NCBI RefSeq assembly: GCF_964019515.1
Contig: NZ_OZ026452.1
Location: forward strand, 1 to 64,000
DNA length: 64,000 bases
Direction: 5' to 3'
Origin: Serratia symbiotica (Periphyllus acericola)
GTDB lineage: Bacteria > Pseudomonadota > Gammaproteobacteria > Enterobacterales > Enterobacteriaceae
Part shown: positions 47,153 to 57,105 of the stretch, piece after piece
How the letters are laid out: every line of letters starts with the position of its first letter
How positions within the stretch are numbered: the first letter of the stretch is position 1
Translations under genes and position numbers: made by a program
Notes under the pieces: model-generated
The model's input: the letters and a program-made list of their open reading frames with translations, nothing else
Told to the model about the DNA's origin: nothing
The model's database searches: none

Positions 47153-48135
47153 TCATTTTATCCTTTCGTCTAGATTGTCGGCCTTTGTAGGGGCGTTCAT
47201 CACTGGGGCGGAGAACAAGTAAAAATCCACCGTTATCGCTGGGTGAATTTCGTGATATTTCGCTGTAGGTGCTCTGCCAGTGATGCGGCACCATTCTTCA
47301 CGCTCGGCAATTGCGTCGAGGACAAACGGCTCTTCGTAAGCTTCTTCCACGCTTGTCGCTTGTCTGGCCAGTATGCCGGACAGGCCCAGATGACCACCGC
47401 TTTTGGGTAGGCAGCCGATCAACGGTGCTAGTTCGCGCAGCGGGCCAGCCAGAATGTTTGCCACCACCACGTCCGCCAGGAGTTCGGCCGGCTGGTCATT
47501 TGGCAGATACAGCGCCAGGCGTTCTGAAACACCATTACGTTGTGCATTATCACGACTGGCCTGAATGCGATGTCAATGCCAGTAGCGCGTTCTGCACCGA
47601 GCTTCAGCGCAGCAATCGTGAGAATGCCGGATCCATAGCCAAAGTCGATGACGGTTTTGCCCGCCAGATTGAGGTCGTCCAGCCACTGCAAGCAGAGCGC
47701 GGTGGTTGGATGGGTGCCGGTGCCAAACGCCAAGCAAGGATCGAGCATCACGTTGACCGCGTCTGGATCAGGCACATCGCGCCAGCTTGGACAGATCCAC
47801 AGGCGCTCACCGAAGCGCATCGGGTGAAAGTTGTCCATCCACTCGTGCTCACAGTCCTTGTCTTCCAATTGATCAACCTTATGGCGGAAACCCGCACCCA
47901 GCAAGGGGTGTTGTTCCAGCATCGCCTCCACTTCGGCCATGTTGGTTTCGGCATCATACAAACCGATCATATCGGTATCGCCCCACAGCAGGGTCTCTCC
48001 CGGCAGCGGTTCGAATACAGGGTTATTGTGTATGTTTTGAAAGGTCACCAACACCGCGCCGCTTTCCACCAGCACATCGCTCAGGTCTTCAGCCTGTCTA
48101 CCGATAGTGTTGAGTTTTAGTTGGATCCAAGGCAT
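47153..48135 (-). pseudogene. prmA: prmA, broken ribosomal protein L11 methyltransferase
   Basis: PrmA trimethylates L11. It reads [20 protein letters not shown] through [19 protein letters not shown] and [20 protein letters not shown] (Tyr where the AdoMet motif has Cys) to GIDI. At about 47565 the DPQAI segment is lost with a frameshift, and [16 protein letters not shown] to [13 protein letters not shown] continues in another frame. The end runs past the usual stop ([17 protein letters not shown]...). A single lesion separates two good halves, so decay is recent. Confidence 0.88.
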
Positions 48136-48146
48136 AGCAATTCTCT

Positions 48147-49496
48147 TCAAGAGGCTAAGTATGACGCTACACGAAGTTTTTCGCCAACAACGTTGCCGAT
48201 ATAAAACCCCAGAAGGCTAAGCAACAGAGCATGCAGGATAGGGTGTAGCCCGGCTGGCTGAAGGCCAAAGCTGGCCAATAGCGAGCATATCGCACCCGAT
48301 AGCATTGAGCTAAGCACCCCCTGAGCATTGGCGCGCCAGTATAGCCCTAGCACCAACGGCCACAGAAACACCGCTTCTAGCCCGCCGAAGGCAAGCAAGT
48401 TCAAACAGATGATTATTTCCGGCGGATGCCAGGCTGCCAGCAGCACTAGCAAGCCGAGGATCAAGGTGGTCAGATTGTATAAACGCTTTATCATCCGCGC
48501 GCTGTCTATGTGCTGCGGTCGCACGCCAAGATAAAGATCTTTGACGATGGTGGCGGAAGATTGTAACAATTGGGCGTTGATGGTAGACATAATTGCCGCC
48601 AGCGGTGCTGCCAGAAAGATGCCAGCGGCATAAGGTGGCAGCACGGTGACCATCAGCATTGGGATCACTTGATCGGGGATTTTCAGATCCGGCAACACCG
48701 CGCGGCCCAGGGCGCCAGCCAGATGCATGCCGAGCATCAGTAGCGCCACCACGACGGTGCTAAGAATGATACCGCAATGTACCGCCTTGCTGTCTTTATA
48801 TGAGATACAGCGCACGGCAGTGTGGGGCAGGCCAATCACCCCGAAGCACACCAAGACCCAAAATGAAGCCATAAATTGTAGGCTGAGGATCTGATCACCG
48901 CCCTGATGCGACACTAGCGCCGGGTCGATCTGCTGTAGCTTATCTACCGCGTGGTGCAATCCATCGGCGGCGTTGATCACCGCTCCCAGCAGTAAGACAG
49001 TGCCAAGCAGCATCACTAGACCCTGCATGGCATCGTTGAGCACGCCAGCACGGAAGCCGCCAAAGGCGGTATAGAGCATGATACTGATGCCGAAAATCAG
49101 CAGGCCGATGTTGTAGGGGATACCCACCGCACTTTCCAACAAGCGGGCACCACCGATAAACTGCACAGTCATGGCACCGAGGAACGCTACCAGCAGGCTA
49201 AGGCTGGCTAGCCAAACCAACATCCGGCTCTGGAAGCGGCCATATAGCATGTCGTTGAGGGTAATGGCATTATAGCACCGCGCCAGAATGGCGAACTTCT
49301 TACCCAGTACGCCGAGCGACAGCCACGCCGCCGGCAGTTGGATCATCGCCAGCATAAAGCTCCCCATCGAACGATTGCCGAGAAAGTATTCATTAAGAAA
49401 ATTACCGCTTTGGCGGTGGCCGTATGCGTAGATAGACAGGCCAAATACCAGCAGCAGGTAGGCGATCAGCGTTACGACCACTTCAGTTTGCATCAC
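48147..49496 (-). pseudogene. panF: panF, sodium/pantothenate symporter with an in-frame loss of about 30 residues
   Basis: PanF imports pantothenate with Na+ and belongs to the SSS family. The frame is open (449 residues against 483 in E. coli), but after NEYFLGNRSMGSFM it jumps to LAMIQLPAAWLSLGVLGKKF. The missing piece is the segment that in E. coli reads LTATYISASSFIGGPGAAYK and about 10 more residues, which forms an early core helix near the Na+ site. LAM occurs at both borders in the E. coli protein, so a slip or recombination there could have made the deletion. Transport is probably lost. Confidence 0.75.
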
Positions 49497-49725
49497 CGTC
49501 CTCCAGGAAAATATCGCGGAAGACGAGCAGCACCATCAGCTAGCACAGGGTGATAAACCCCAGAGGCGCCAGCAGACAAGCCATCTAGAACCAATGCGGT
49601 AAACCAGTGATACCGTTCACGCTGTCTGGCAGGTAGGCAGCCAACGACCAAACTAGCAGGTAAAGCAGCGTCAGGCGCAGTGTCCACCGCGTTTCGCGGT
49701 GAGCTTGAGTAAAGAGTTTGTCCAT
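49483..49725 (-). pseudogene. yhdT: yhdT, broken small membrane protein
   Basis: YhdT is a small membrane protein of unknown role encoded before panF. The frame reads MDKLFTQAHRETRWTLRLTL, LYLLVWSLAAYLPDSVNGIT, GLPHWF, TAG, MACLLAPLGFITLC, TAG, LMVLLVFRDIFLEDGDAN. Two in-frame stops break it. The end overlaps the panF start as usual. Confidence 0.85.
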
Positions 49726-49895
49726 CCTTAGTCTCCCATAGATTTATGGTGATGGATTTAGCGAAAGTAGTGAATTTTACGGCATGATGGCGTTTTGCTA
49801 AGCCGTTACGCGTGTTCGCTAACGTCAATCTTGGGGTGAATTTGAGTAAGGGTTTCATTAGCCCGAAGTGTGTTAACCGAACCGTCTAGAAGCAT

Positions 49896-50022
49896 TTATA
49901 CCTTAAATAATTTAAGTTGCAGGAAGGCAGCAACGCAGCGACCTGCAGGAGCTTACAGCAGTAAGTAACTGGGGTGAGCGAGGAAAGCTAACGTACATGC
50001 AACTTGAAGTGTTAGGGTATAA
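49896..50022. repeat. Enterobacterial intergenic repeat, copy B
   Basis: An imperfect palindrome starts TATACCTTAAATAATTTAAG and ends CAACTTGAAGTGTTAGGGTA. It shares GTAACTGGGGTGAGCGAGG-type text with copy A. It fills much of the yhdT-ybfE spacer, which otherwise holds nothing recognisable. Confidence 0.65.
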
Positions 50023-50063
50023 GAGCTTTTTGATGCATACTCCCTTGCAGTACACCGCTACCT

Positions 50064-50393
50064 ATGGCAAAAGAACAAACGGATCGCACGATGCTGGATA
50101 TGTTCGCAGATGAACGCCGTCCGGGACGCCCGAAAACCAACCCACTATCTCGAGATGAATAGCTTAGAATCAATAAGCGCAATCAGCTACAGCGCGATAA
50201 CGTGCGTGGGTTGCGCCGCGTGGAGCTGAAAATCAACGCAAATGCGGTAGACGCTCTGAATAAACTGGCGGAACAGCGCAATATTAGCCGCAGAGAGCTT
50301 ATCGAGCACATGCTGCTGGCGCAACTGGCAGGAGGGAGCAGTGACCAGAAAATTGATCACTTTAGCCACACAGGCGTCGCAGCATTCAGATAA
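50064..50393 (+). pseudogene. ybfE: ybfE, LexA-regulated gene with a nonsense codon
   Basis: YbfE is a small SOS-regulated protein of unknown function encoded upstream of fldA. It reads MAKEQTDRTMLDMFADERRP, GRPKTNPLSRDE, then TAG in place of the Gln codon, then LRINKRNQLQRDNVRGLRRV to ELIEHMLLAQLAGG. A single C-to-T-type change (CAG to TAG) would explain the stop. The downstream frame is well preserved, so the lesion is young, or a restart product may exist. Confidence 0.85.
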
Positions 50394-50525
50394 GATGTTT
50401 ACCGGTAAAAGCGCGCGCCGCGAGGACGCTCCAAACTCTTAACGGGTACTATTTCAACCGATGTTAGCGGAGTTACCCCTTACATCGTGTAATGCAATTT
50501 ATTGAAATTAAAGGTTATACGCGAT

Positions 50526-51092
50526 ATGGCTACGGTAGGCATTTTCTTTGGCAGCGACACTGGTAATACCGAAAATATTGCCAAAATGATTCAAAAAATT
50601 CTCCAGACACAGTTTGGCGGTGGGGTATCTGAAGTTTACGATATCGCAAAAAGCAGCAAAGAAGATCTTGAAGGTTTCGATATCCTACTTCTGGGCATAC
50701 CAACCTGGTACTACGGTGAAGCACAGTGCGACTGGGATGACTTTTTTCCAACGCTGGAAGACGTGGACTTCAGCGGCAAGCTGGTTGCGTTGTTTGGTTG
50801 CGGCGACCAAGAAGACTACGCGGAATACTTCTGTGACGCGATGGGCACCCTCCACGACATTATCGAGCCGCTCGGTGCCGCCTTGGTTGGCCACTGGCCA
50901 ACCAAGGGCTATCACTTCGAGGCATCCAAAGGCTTGGCAGACGACGACAACTTCATCGGGCTGGCGATCGACGAAGACCGCCAGCCCGAGCTAACCGGCG
51001 AGCGCGTTTCAGCCTGGGTTACACAGATCATCGAAGAACTGAGCCTGGGTGATATCGTAGGCTGGGCGCCATTGTTGTTGACCAACAGTTGA
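50526..51092 (+). CDS. fldA: Flavodoxin 1
   Basis: FldA carries single electrons on FMN for enzymes such as IspG, IspH and radical SAM proteins. The ATG at 50526 (MATVGIFFGSDTGNTENIAK) is chosen over an in-frame start 24 bp upstream. FMN-binding segments SDTGNTEN, PTWYYGEAQCDWDDFF and GCGDQEDYAEYFCDAMG are present. Two oddities: four extra residues near position 26 (ILQTQFGGG), and a C-terminal tail GWAPLLLTNS replacing the usual short end. Probably functional. Confidence 0.93.
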   Translation: MATVGIFFGSDTGNTENIAKMIQKILQTQFGGGVSEVYDIAKSSKEDLEGFDILLLGIPTWYYGEAQCDWDDFFPTLEDVDFSGKLVALFGCGDQEDYAEYFCDAMGTLHDIIEPLGAALVGHWPTKGYHFEASKGLADDDNFIGLAIDEDRQPELTGERVSAWVTQIIEELSLGDIVGWAPLLLTNS

Positions 51093-51222
51093 ACATAGGC
51101 CCAGCCAAGTGAATAGTATTATTAGCAGTACAGATTGCTGTAATTAGAAGCGACACATTTGTAACTTCCCACATTGTCACGGTAAACTGCGTCATCGCTT
51201 TATCTCAGCTATCAAAGCGTTG

Positions 51223-51250
51223 CGGTGAGGTGATAGGTGATAGGTGATAT
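51223..51250 (+). repeat. Short tandem repeat, AGGTGATA x3
   Basis: Three adjacent units of GGTGATA(A/T)-type sequence occur in the fldA-fur spacer, just upstream of the 35-bp triplication. They look like slippage products. Confidence 0.6.
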
Positions 51251-51297
51251 AGTAAAAAAATTTAATCATATCACTACAAACAATGTGCGGTTTCCAT

Positions 51298-51402
51298 TTA
51301 GAATAACCAGTTCTATAATGAGACGCAGTTAATTAGAATAACCAGTTCTATAATGAGACGCAGTTAATTAGAATAACCAGTTCTATAATGAGACGCAATT
51401 AA
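51298..51402 (+). promoter_or_regulatory. Three tandem 35-bp units, each with TATAAT, upstream of fur
   Basis: Three head-to-tail units start TTAGAATAACCAGTTCTATA and end ATGAGACGCA(G/A)TTAA. Units one and two are identical and unit three differs by one base. Each carries a perfect -10 hexamer TATAAT; no strong -35 is evident at 16-18 bp. The array ends about 70 bp before the fur start. It could multiply promoter or operator sites for fur. Confidence 0.8.
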
Positions 51403-51474
51403 CTCTTTATGCTAACCAATGACACAGGTGAAAACGCCTTACGTTGATTAGTATAGCAACAGGACTGAATCCGC

Positions 51475-51921
51475 ATGACTGAGAACAACATCGCATTAAA
51501 GAAGGCTGGTTTGAAAGTCACGCTTCCGCGACTCAAAATCCTGGAAGTACTGCAAAATCCGAAATGCCATCACGTCAGTGCGGAAGATTTGTACAAAAAA
51601 CTGATAGATATGAGTGAAGAAATTGGTCTGGCGACGGTTTACCGCGTGCTGAACCAGTTTGATGATGCGGGCATTGTGACGCGTCACAATTTCGAAGGCG
51701 GCAAGTCAGTGTTCGAGCTGACCCAACAGTACCATCACGATCACCTAATCTGTCTGGACTGTGGCAAAGTGATAGAATTTAGTGATGAATCGATCGATAC
51801 GCGTCAGCGTGATATCGCCAAGCAGCACGGTATTAAACTTACCAACCACAGTCTGTACTTGTACGGCCACTGTGAAACTGGTGATTGCCGCGAAGACGAT
51901 ACGCTGCACGACAAGAAATAA
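51475..51921 (+). CDS. fur: Ferric uptake regulator Fur
   Basis: Fur represses iron-uptake genes when loaded with Fe2+. The 148-residue protein starts MTENNIALKKAGLKVTLPRL. It has the DNA-binding winged helix (about 1-80) with EEIGLATVYRVLNQFDDAGI, and metal sites in HHDHLICLDCGKVIEF and the C-terminal LYGHCETGDC. Intact. The nearby siderophore receptor relic would be a typical Fur target. Confidence 0.97.
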   Translation: MTENNIALKKAGLKVTLPRLKILEVLQNPKCHHVSAEDLYKKLIDMSEEIGLATVYRVLNQFDDAGIVTRHNFEGGKSVFELTQQYHHDHLICLDCGKVIEFSDESIDTRQRDIAKQHGIKLTNHSLYLYGHCETGDCREDDTLHDKK

Positions 51922-51943
51922 TCCCCTAGCGGGATTATTGATT
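51914..51943 (+). terminator. Hairpin after fur
   Basis: The arms AATAATCCC and GGGATTATT lie around a short CTAGC-type loop immediately after the fur stop. The T-tract is weak. Confidence 0.6.
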
Positions 51944-52310
51944 AGCAGACTAAACCAGGCACTGACGCGGCTGTCTCCACCCTTGTCAAGTCACTGAAGA
52001 AAGTACCGCACACTAGGCGTACATTGGACACGGACAGCGCACAACAACCGCATCGTGCAGGGAGTTTATTAGGAGGGTGGGCGCTGCCCAGGGCCAAAAT
52101 GGCAAATAAAGTAGCCTAATAGAAATAAAGTAGCCTAATAGATAGGTTCTTACTTAAGAACAGCATGATGCCGTGTTGATCACCACCTATTTTCTCCCGA
52201 TTTCAGCAGGCTACTAAATACGCGAATGACCACCCGCATCGAATAAATCCTCTTTGCTGGTCGGGTAAAGGATTAGGTAACCGGCTACCTCCATCTCCGT
52301 GGAAGCTACC
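51944..52310. other. fur-chb intergenic region
   Basis: About 370 bp with no recognisable gene. In Enterobacterales chiP and chiQ follow fur, but no readable piece of either is seen. The region contains a 19-bp direct tandem repeat (see next entry). Confidence 0.35.
52104..52141. repeat. Tandem 19-bp duplication
   Basis: Two exact adjacent copies of AAATAAAGTAGCCTAATAG. It resembles the other short tandem duplications near 43290 and 51298. Confidence 0.8.
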
Positions 52311-53888
52311 TTACACCTTTTCAGCACGACTGTAACACTTGTTGTCCGGGCTTACCGCACGAACCCACACTTCACCTGTCACCACCGGCCTGGCCTGCAC
52401 ATCGTAACGCCGCCATTGCTAGAATATTCAATGCCTAACCCCGGCAAAGAGATATTGGCTTCCAGCTTGCTACCGATGACGCGGGCACCCTGTACCGGCA
52501 GGCGATAGCTGACGCCACTCTTGTCCAGCTTGGCCAACTCGCGCTGACCGATCAGGTTGGTGAAGCGCAGCCAGTCCTGCTCCAAGGCGTTGTCATCAAC
52601 AAAGTGCGTTGCCCCGCCCTGTTATGCACGACCAGCCTGGTAATCCTGCTCCCAGGAAGCACGATGCCAAGCACATTCGGCAACTGATAGCGAACGCGGG
52701 AAGATCATGTATTCCATCTGAGGATCGGTGCGTTGGGTTTCGCTCTACATCTGGGCGGAAATGCCATAGGCACCCGGCCAGGGTTTGTCGCTTTTGGCAC
52801 TAAAGCGGTGGCCATCACGATCCACCGAGGTTTCAGCATTCTGCGGCAGGTTATCCAGCGCGAAGCTGAACATCTTACGCTCGTCGCTGAAGCGGGTACC
52901 CCAGTAATAACCGCGTTCGTCCGGATTACCTTCGTACGGGAAGTCCATATATACGTAATCTGGGTTAGAGAGGATAAACTCGTATCCCTTGTTCGCCCAA
53001 TATTTGGCGCTGTCGAAGCCGCCCCACCAGTACAGGGTATCCCAGAAATTCATGCCCACGCGCGACGTGGCGAATACCTTGACGTCCTGCGCATGTTTCA
53101 ATCCGTCCTGACAAGCCTGCATTCTGTCGATGCCATGCGCCTTCACCCGTTGGCTGACTTCTTGCGCGAAGTAGCTCGGTAGGTGCTCCATGTCGGCCAC
53201 CTTGCCGTTGCTCATCATCGCTTAGCACACCTGGGATTTTGCCCAAGGCTTATCTTCTTTACTCTGATCGATAACGCCTTTGCCCGGCTCAGGTTTCACA
53301 CGATCGGTATAGCCTGCCCTTAAACGAATGTTTTTCGCTTCATCACCACCAAAATGCCAGGTGCGCAGCGGCTAGCCAGCTTTTGTGTGCATTTTGGCTA
53401 TTTCGCCGATCACTTTGTCGACAAAACGTTTGGATGAATCTAGGCAGGGGTTCAGATAACTTTGTCGGTTAAAGTACTGCACCGACGTGGTATTATAAGT
53501 ATAGGTCGGATCCACCATGCGGAACTCGTTAGCCTCTTGCTCTTTGCCAGCCGCATGCAGTTTCTTGTAGCGAGCTTCCATGGAAACCACCGCGGTACGG
53601 GCGTGCGCCGACATGTCTATTTCCGGGATCACTTCAATCTGGCGCGCTCAGTTCCGGTAGGCTCAGTATTTCGATGCGCCAGCCTTCATCGTCGCTAAGA
53701 TGGAAGTGGAATTTATTCAGTTTATAGGCCGCCATCTGCTCTAGCAGGCGCAGCAAGGCGTCTTTATGGTGGAAGTTGCGCGCAACGTCAAGGAAGATGT
53801 CGCGATACTGGAAGCGTGGCGCGTCTTTGGCATCCAGAGTGGCGATATTGATACCGCCATCGATCGGCACCAGCGACAGGATCGATTA
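52311..53888 (-). pseudogene. chb: chb, broken chitobiase (beta-N-acetylhexosaminidase)
   Basis: Chitobiase cleaves chitobiose to GlcNAc. Minus-strand pieces follow the Serratia marcescens protein in order: NIATLDAKDAPRFQYRDIFL, MAAYKLNKFHFHLSDDEGWR, IPEIDMSAHARTAVVSMEAR, the active-site WHFGGDEAKNIRL, HLPSYFAQEVSQRVKAHGID, DTLYWWGGFDSAKYWANKGY, NPDERGYYWGTRFSDERKMF, and the end CYSRAEKV. Frames change near 53635 and 53220, with stops near 53370 and 52745. The signal peptide and N-terminal carbohydrate-binding half are missing, cut by IS copy 5. Confidence 0.92.
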
Positions 53889-54746
53889 TCTCGGTGGTAG
53901 CCTGTGATACTTTTCCACCGTGTATTGTCTCCGGTAACGCGCTGGTTCGCCACCGCTTGATTTCGCTCTGCATAGTCTGCCGACCAATAACGGGCTCCGC
54001 TGCTGGGCGGTATTAACGCCTTGAGCTTCTTGCCCCTTAACTCATCATCACACACTCGTGTATCCTAAGCCCGATCCGCCGAGGCGACTTTGATTTTACG
54101 GTACCTCTGGCGGATGAGACCTGGGAAGGCTTCGGTATCGGTGACATTGCTCAAGGAAAGGTCAGCACAGATGACCTCATGTGTTTGTGTATCTACGGCC
54201 AAATGCAGTTTTCGCCAGATCCGCCGTTTTTCCTGACCGTGTTTTTTACCTTCCACTCCCCTTGACCCAACACGTTGAGCCCGCTAGAGTCGATAACGAG
54301 GTGCGCAATTTTACCCGGCGTTGGGGTTTTAAACGGGACATGGCCGGACTTCGCCCGCTTACTGATACAGGTGTCGTCCGGGCAGTTCAACGGCACTTTG
54401 ATCAGTGTGACAATGGAGTCGACGAAGCCCTGGAGGGCGTGAAGTGTCAGGCCGAAAATCCGTTTCAGCATCAATACGCTGGTGATTGCCATTACGATAT
54501 TCATTGCCATATCGGAATAATGTTGTCGGCGACCACGCAGAGAAGGTTTTGCCTCGCAGTACCAGGCGTGAAGTGCCGTTTCATCCCCCCAGCAAGTGAG
54601 TGAACCCCGAGTGATAAGGGCGTTGTTGTAAGCCTTCCAGTTGGTGATGTTGAACTTTTGCTGGGCCACGGAATGTCGCTATTTTGACAGAAGGAGAGTG
54701 ATCTGATCCTCGTGGCGGCCAAATGTTCGATTTATTCAACAACGCC
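53889..54746 (-). mobile_element. IS903-group insertion sequence, copy 5 (3' end lost)
   Basis: The left terminal repeat is complete (54729-54746) and the transposase reads on the minus strand from MAQQKFNITNWKAYNNALIT. It shares the 18-bp insertion of copy 4 and the amber after ASADRA. The element stops within GYHR, where it fuses to chb sequence, so the right end is gone. Its left end truncates ilvM. Confidence 0.92.
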
Positions 54747-54963
54747 GGATCTCAACACAAGAGACACCCATCAATTTACTTAACTGGGATGACAGTAGAC
54801 TGAGCAGGCGCTGGCTGGTAACAGTTAATTCGATAGTAATGTTGTCGGTATTTAGCGCCGAAACCATATGCATGCTACAAACCTGAAAACCACGATGACG
54901 CAATACACACTCTAACATTTCAGGGCGAAATTGCGCCCGGATCGAGAGTTGATGCTGCATCAT
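54736..54963 (-). pseudogene. ilvM: ilvM, truncated acetolactate synthase II regulatory subunit
   Basis: IlvM is the small ACT-type subunit of acetolactate synthase II. It reads MMQHQLSIRAQFRPEMLECV, LRHRGFQVCSMHMVSALNTD, NITIELTVTSQRLLSLLSSQ and LSKLMGVSCVEI. It then runs into the IS terminal repeat (RRC, stop), about a dozen residues short of the normal end. Its start overlaps the ilvG stop. Confidence 0.88.
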
Positions 54964-56579
54964 GATATTTCCTCCAACATGGTCTCATTACCAGCGGCCA
55001 GATGTTATCGAGTTCATCGATCGCTACTTGTAACAGATAAGGCCCTGCGTTATTGAACATAGCATCTAGCGCGTCTGCAACCTGATCTTTGCGGCTAATG
55101 TGCTGGCCTGGAATGCCAAAGGCGGCCGCCAGCATCAGAAAATCACCGTTGTCGGAGAGGTTGGTCTCGCTGTAGCGGCCGTCGAAGAATAACTGCTACC
55201 ACTGGCGAACCATTTCCAAACGCTGGTTATCCAGCAGCACGATTTTCAGAGGTAGTTGCTTGCGCTTGATGGTGCCCAACTCCTGCACGTTCATAATAAA
55301 AGAGCAATCGCCCGATATGCAGATCACCGTATCTTCCGGGCGAGCCATCTTAGCGCCAACTGAGGCTGGCAAGCCGACCCAACCTACTGCAGGTGATGCA
55401 GCTCTCCGGGCGTTCAAACATCATATGCTGCGCGGCCCATATCTGGTGCTGGCCGACGTCAGTGGTAACCACACTGTTGGCCGGTTTGCGCGCCAAAATC
55501 TGCTTCAACAGCAGCGGTGCATAGATCAGTTGGCCTGGGTGATCATATCGCCAGGCATGGGTTTCTTTTCGCTCCCTGACCCATTGCTGCCAAGCGGTGA
55601 TGTTCAGCGGCTGCTGTAGCGCTGGTAGAAGGGGCTTTAAATTGCCCTCTAACGCTACATGCGCCTGACTCATTTTGCTCATCTCCACCGGATCAATATC
55701 CATGTGAATCACTTTATCCTGTGGGGAAAAGGCGTTCAGCTTGCCGGTGACGCGATCGTCAAAACATGCGCCAACGGCGATCAGCAGGTCGCACTCCTGC
55801 ACTGCCAGATTGGCAGCCTTGGTACCGTGCATGCCCAGCATGCCGAGGTAGCACGGGTGCTTTGCATGCGGTGCACCCAGCCCTTTCAGCGTGATGACAT
55901 GCGGCATACCGGTGACAGCGATAAACTCACGCAGCGCTGGTACAGCCTGCGCCATGCCAACTCCACCGCTAACGTACAATATCAGCTTGTGCGCCTGAGC
56001 CAACAGATCAGCAGCCTGCGCTAGCGCCGCAGCCGGGTAATCGAATGCCCAGTCTACCGGCATCAAATGCGGGCGTAGTTCGCCCTGGGCCAGTTGGATG
56101 TCTTTCGGAATATCGATCAGTACCGGGCCTGGGCAGCCACTGACAGCGATGGTGAAAGCTTCCGCCATGATGCCCGGCAGCGCATCCAGGGATTCCAACA
56201 GGAAACTGTGTTTGGTACAAGCCAGGGACAGGCCGAGAACATCGATCTCCTTAAAGGCATCAGTGCCGATCAGCGCAGAGCTCACCTGGCCGGTAATAGC
56301 AACAACTGGAACAGAGTCAAGCAGTGCGTCGGCCAGGCCTGTGATCAGGTTGGTAGCACCGGGGCCAGAAGTGGCGATGCACACGTCGACTTTGCCGGTG
56401 GAACTGGCATAGCCAATGGCGGCGATCGCAGCGCCCTGCTCATGGCGGCACAGCAGGTGTTCCACGCCACCGTCATACAACGCATCATACACCGGCATAA
56501 TTGCGCCGCCCGGATAGCCGAATACGATTTCCACACCCTGTGCACACAGCGCCTGAACGACCTATTGAGCTCCATTCAT
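54960..56579 (-). pseudogene. ilvG: ilvG, broken acetolactate synthase II catalytic subunit
   Basis: IlvG makes acetolactate or acetohydroxybutyrate in branched-chain amino-acid synthesis. Codon 6 is TAG (MNGAQ, stop, [20 protein letters not shown]), where E. coli has Trp. The long open middle has [15 protein letters not shown] with the ThDP Glu. Near 55385 GLGTMGF-type sequence is lost with a frameshift. [16 protein letters not shown] has Cys for the metal-motif Gly. A stop follows VRQW at about 55192, and the last codons are again out of frame. The ilvEDA genes are not in this window. Confidence 0.93.
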
Positions 56580-56663
56580 TGTTATTTCCCCACCTTATTG
56601 CAACAACTGTAATATTTTGCTCTGTTTTTCATTTTCTGCCTCTTGCTTCACTTTTTTCTTGCC

Positions 56664-56706
56664 AATAAAAACCCCCCGCACCTTGCGGGGCGGGGGGTTT
56701 TTGCGA
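56664..56706 (-). terminator. ilv operon attenuator terminator
   Basis: On the minus strand a strong hairpin, CCCCCCGCCCCGC-AAGG-TGCGGGGGG, is followed by TTTTTATTGG. It lies between the leader peptide and ilvG exactly as in the E. coli ilvGMEDA attenuator. Confidence 0.85.
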
Positions 56707-56747
56707 TTTCTGCTTGTTTTATAAGCCTTTCTTCGTCCAGGTGTAGC

Positions 56748-56828
56748 TCAGCATGGTAGGATAATCACCACCACTCTAATCACGACTAGGCTAATTACTT
56801 GGGCAAAAGCTTTAACGAAAGCTTTCAC
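56748..56828 (-). CDS. ilvL: ilvL leader peptide of the ilvGM operon
   Basis: A 26-residue minus-strand frame from a GTG reads VKAFVKAFAQVISLVVIRVV then VIILPC and stops. The Ile/Val/Leu-rich run parallels the E. coli IlvL segment RVISLVVISVVVIIIPPC. The E. coli peptide continues GAALGRGKA, so this one is cut short by a TGA. Stalling at these codons would control the downstream attenuator. The start codon is uncertain. Confidence 0.75.
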   Translation of the reverse strand: MKAFVKAFAQVISLVVIRVVVIILPC

Positions 56829-57105
56829 AACAGGCTTATTCACTGTGCTCGTTTCGAACTAATATTTATAAATTTACCATAGTTGTATACGGCATGACAA
56901 TACTTTTTTGCGTTATTATCCGACGCAATACTGCGCGTGAACCCTATTAGTGGGTATTGCCATCCACTATTAAGCCGTTCGCAAAAAAAATGCTATCTAC
57001 ATGGGATCATGTAATTTATCTGCGAATTATCCAGAAAAACCATCATGACAACACGTAACAGCGGGATAGATCGCGAATTATGTTGCCCTCAGTAAGGAGA
57101 ACAAT

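Noticed and set aside
47311..48120. Long open frame (269 codons) opposite prmA
   Set aside because: It is the antisense shadow of prmA coding sequence; no family resemblance.
51298..51402. Tandem array as a possible CRISPR
   Set aside because: Units are directly adjacent with no unique spacers, and no cas genes are near.
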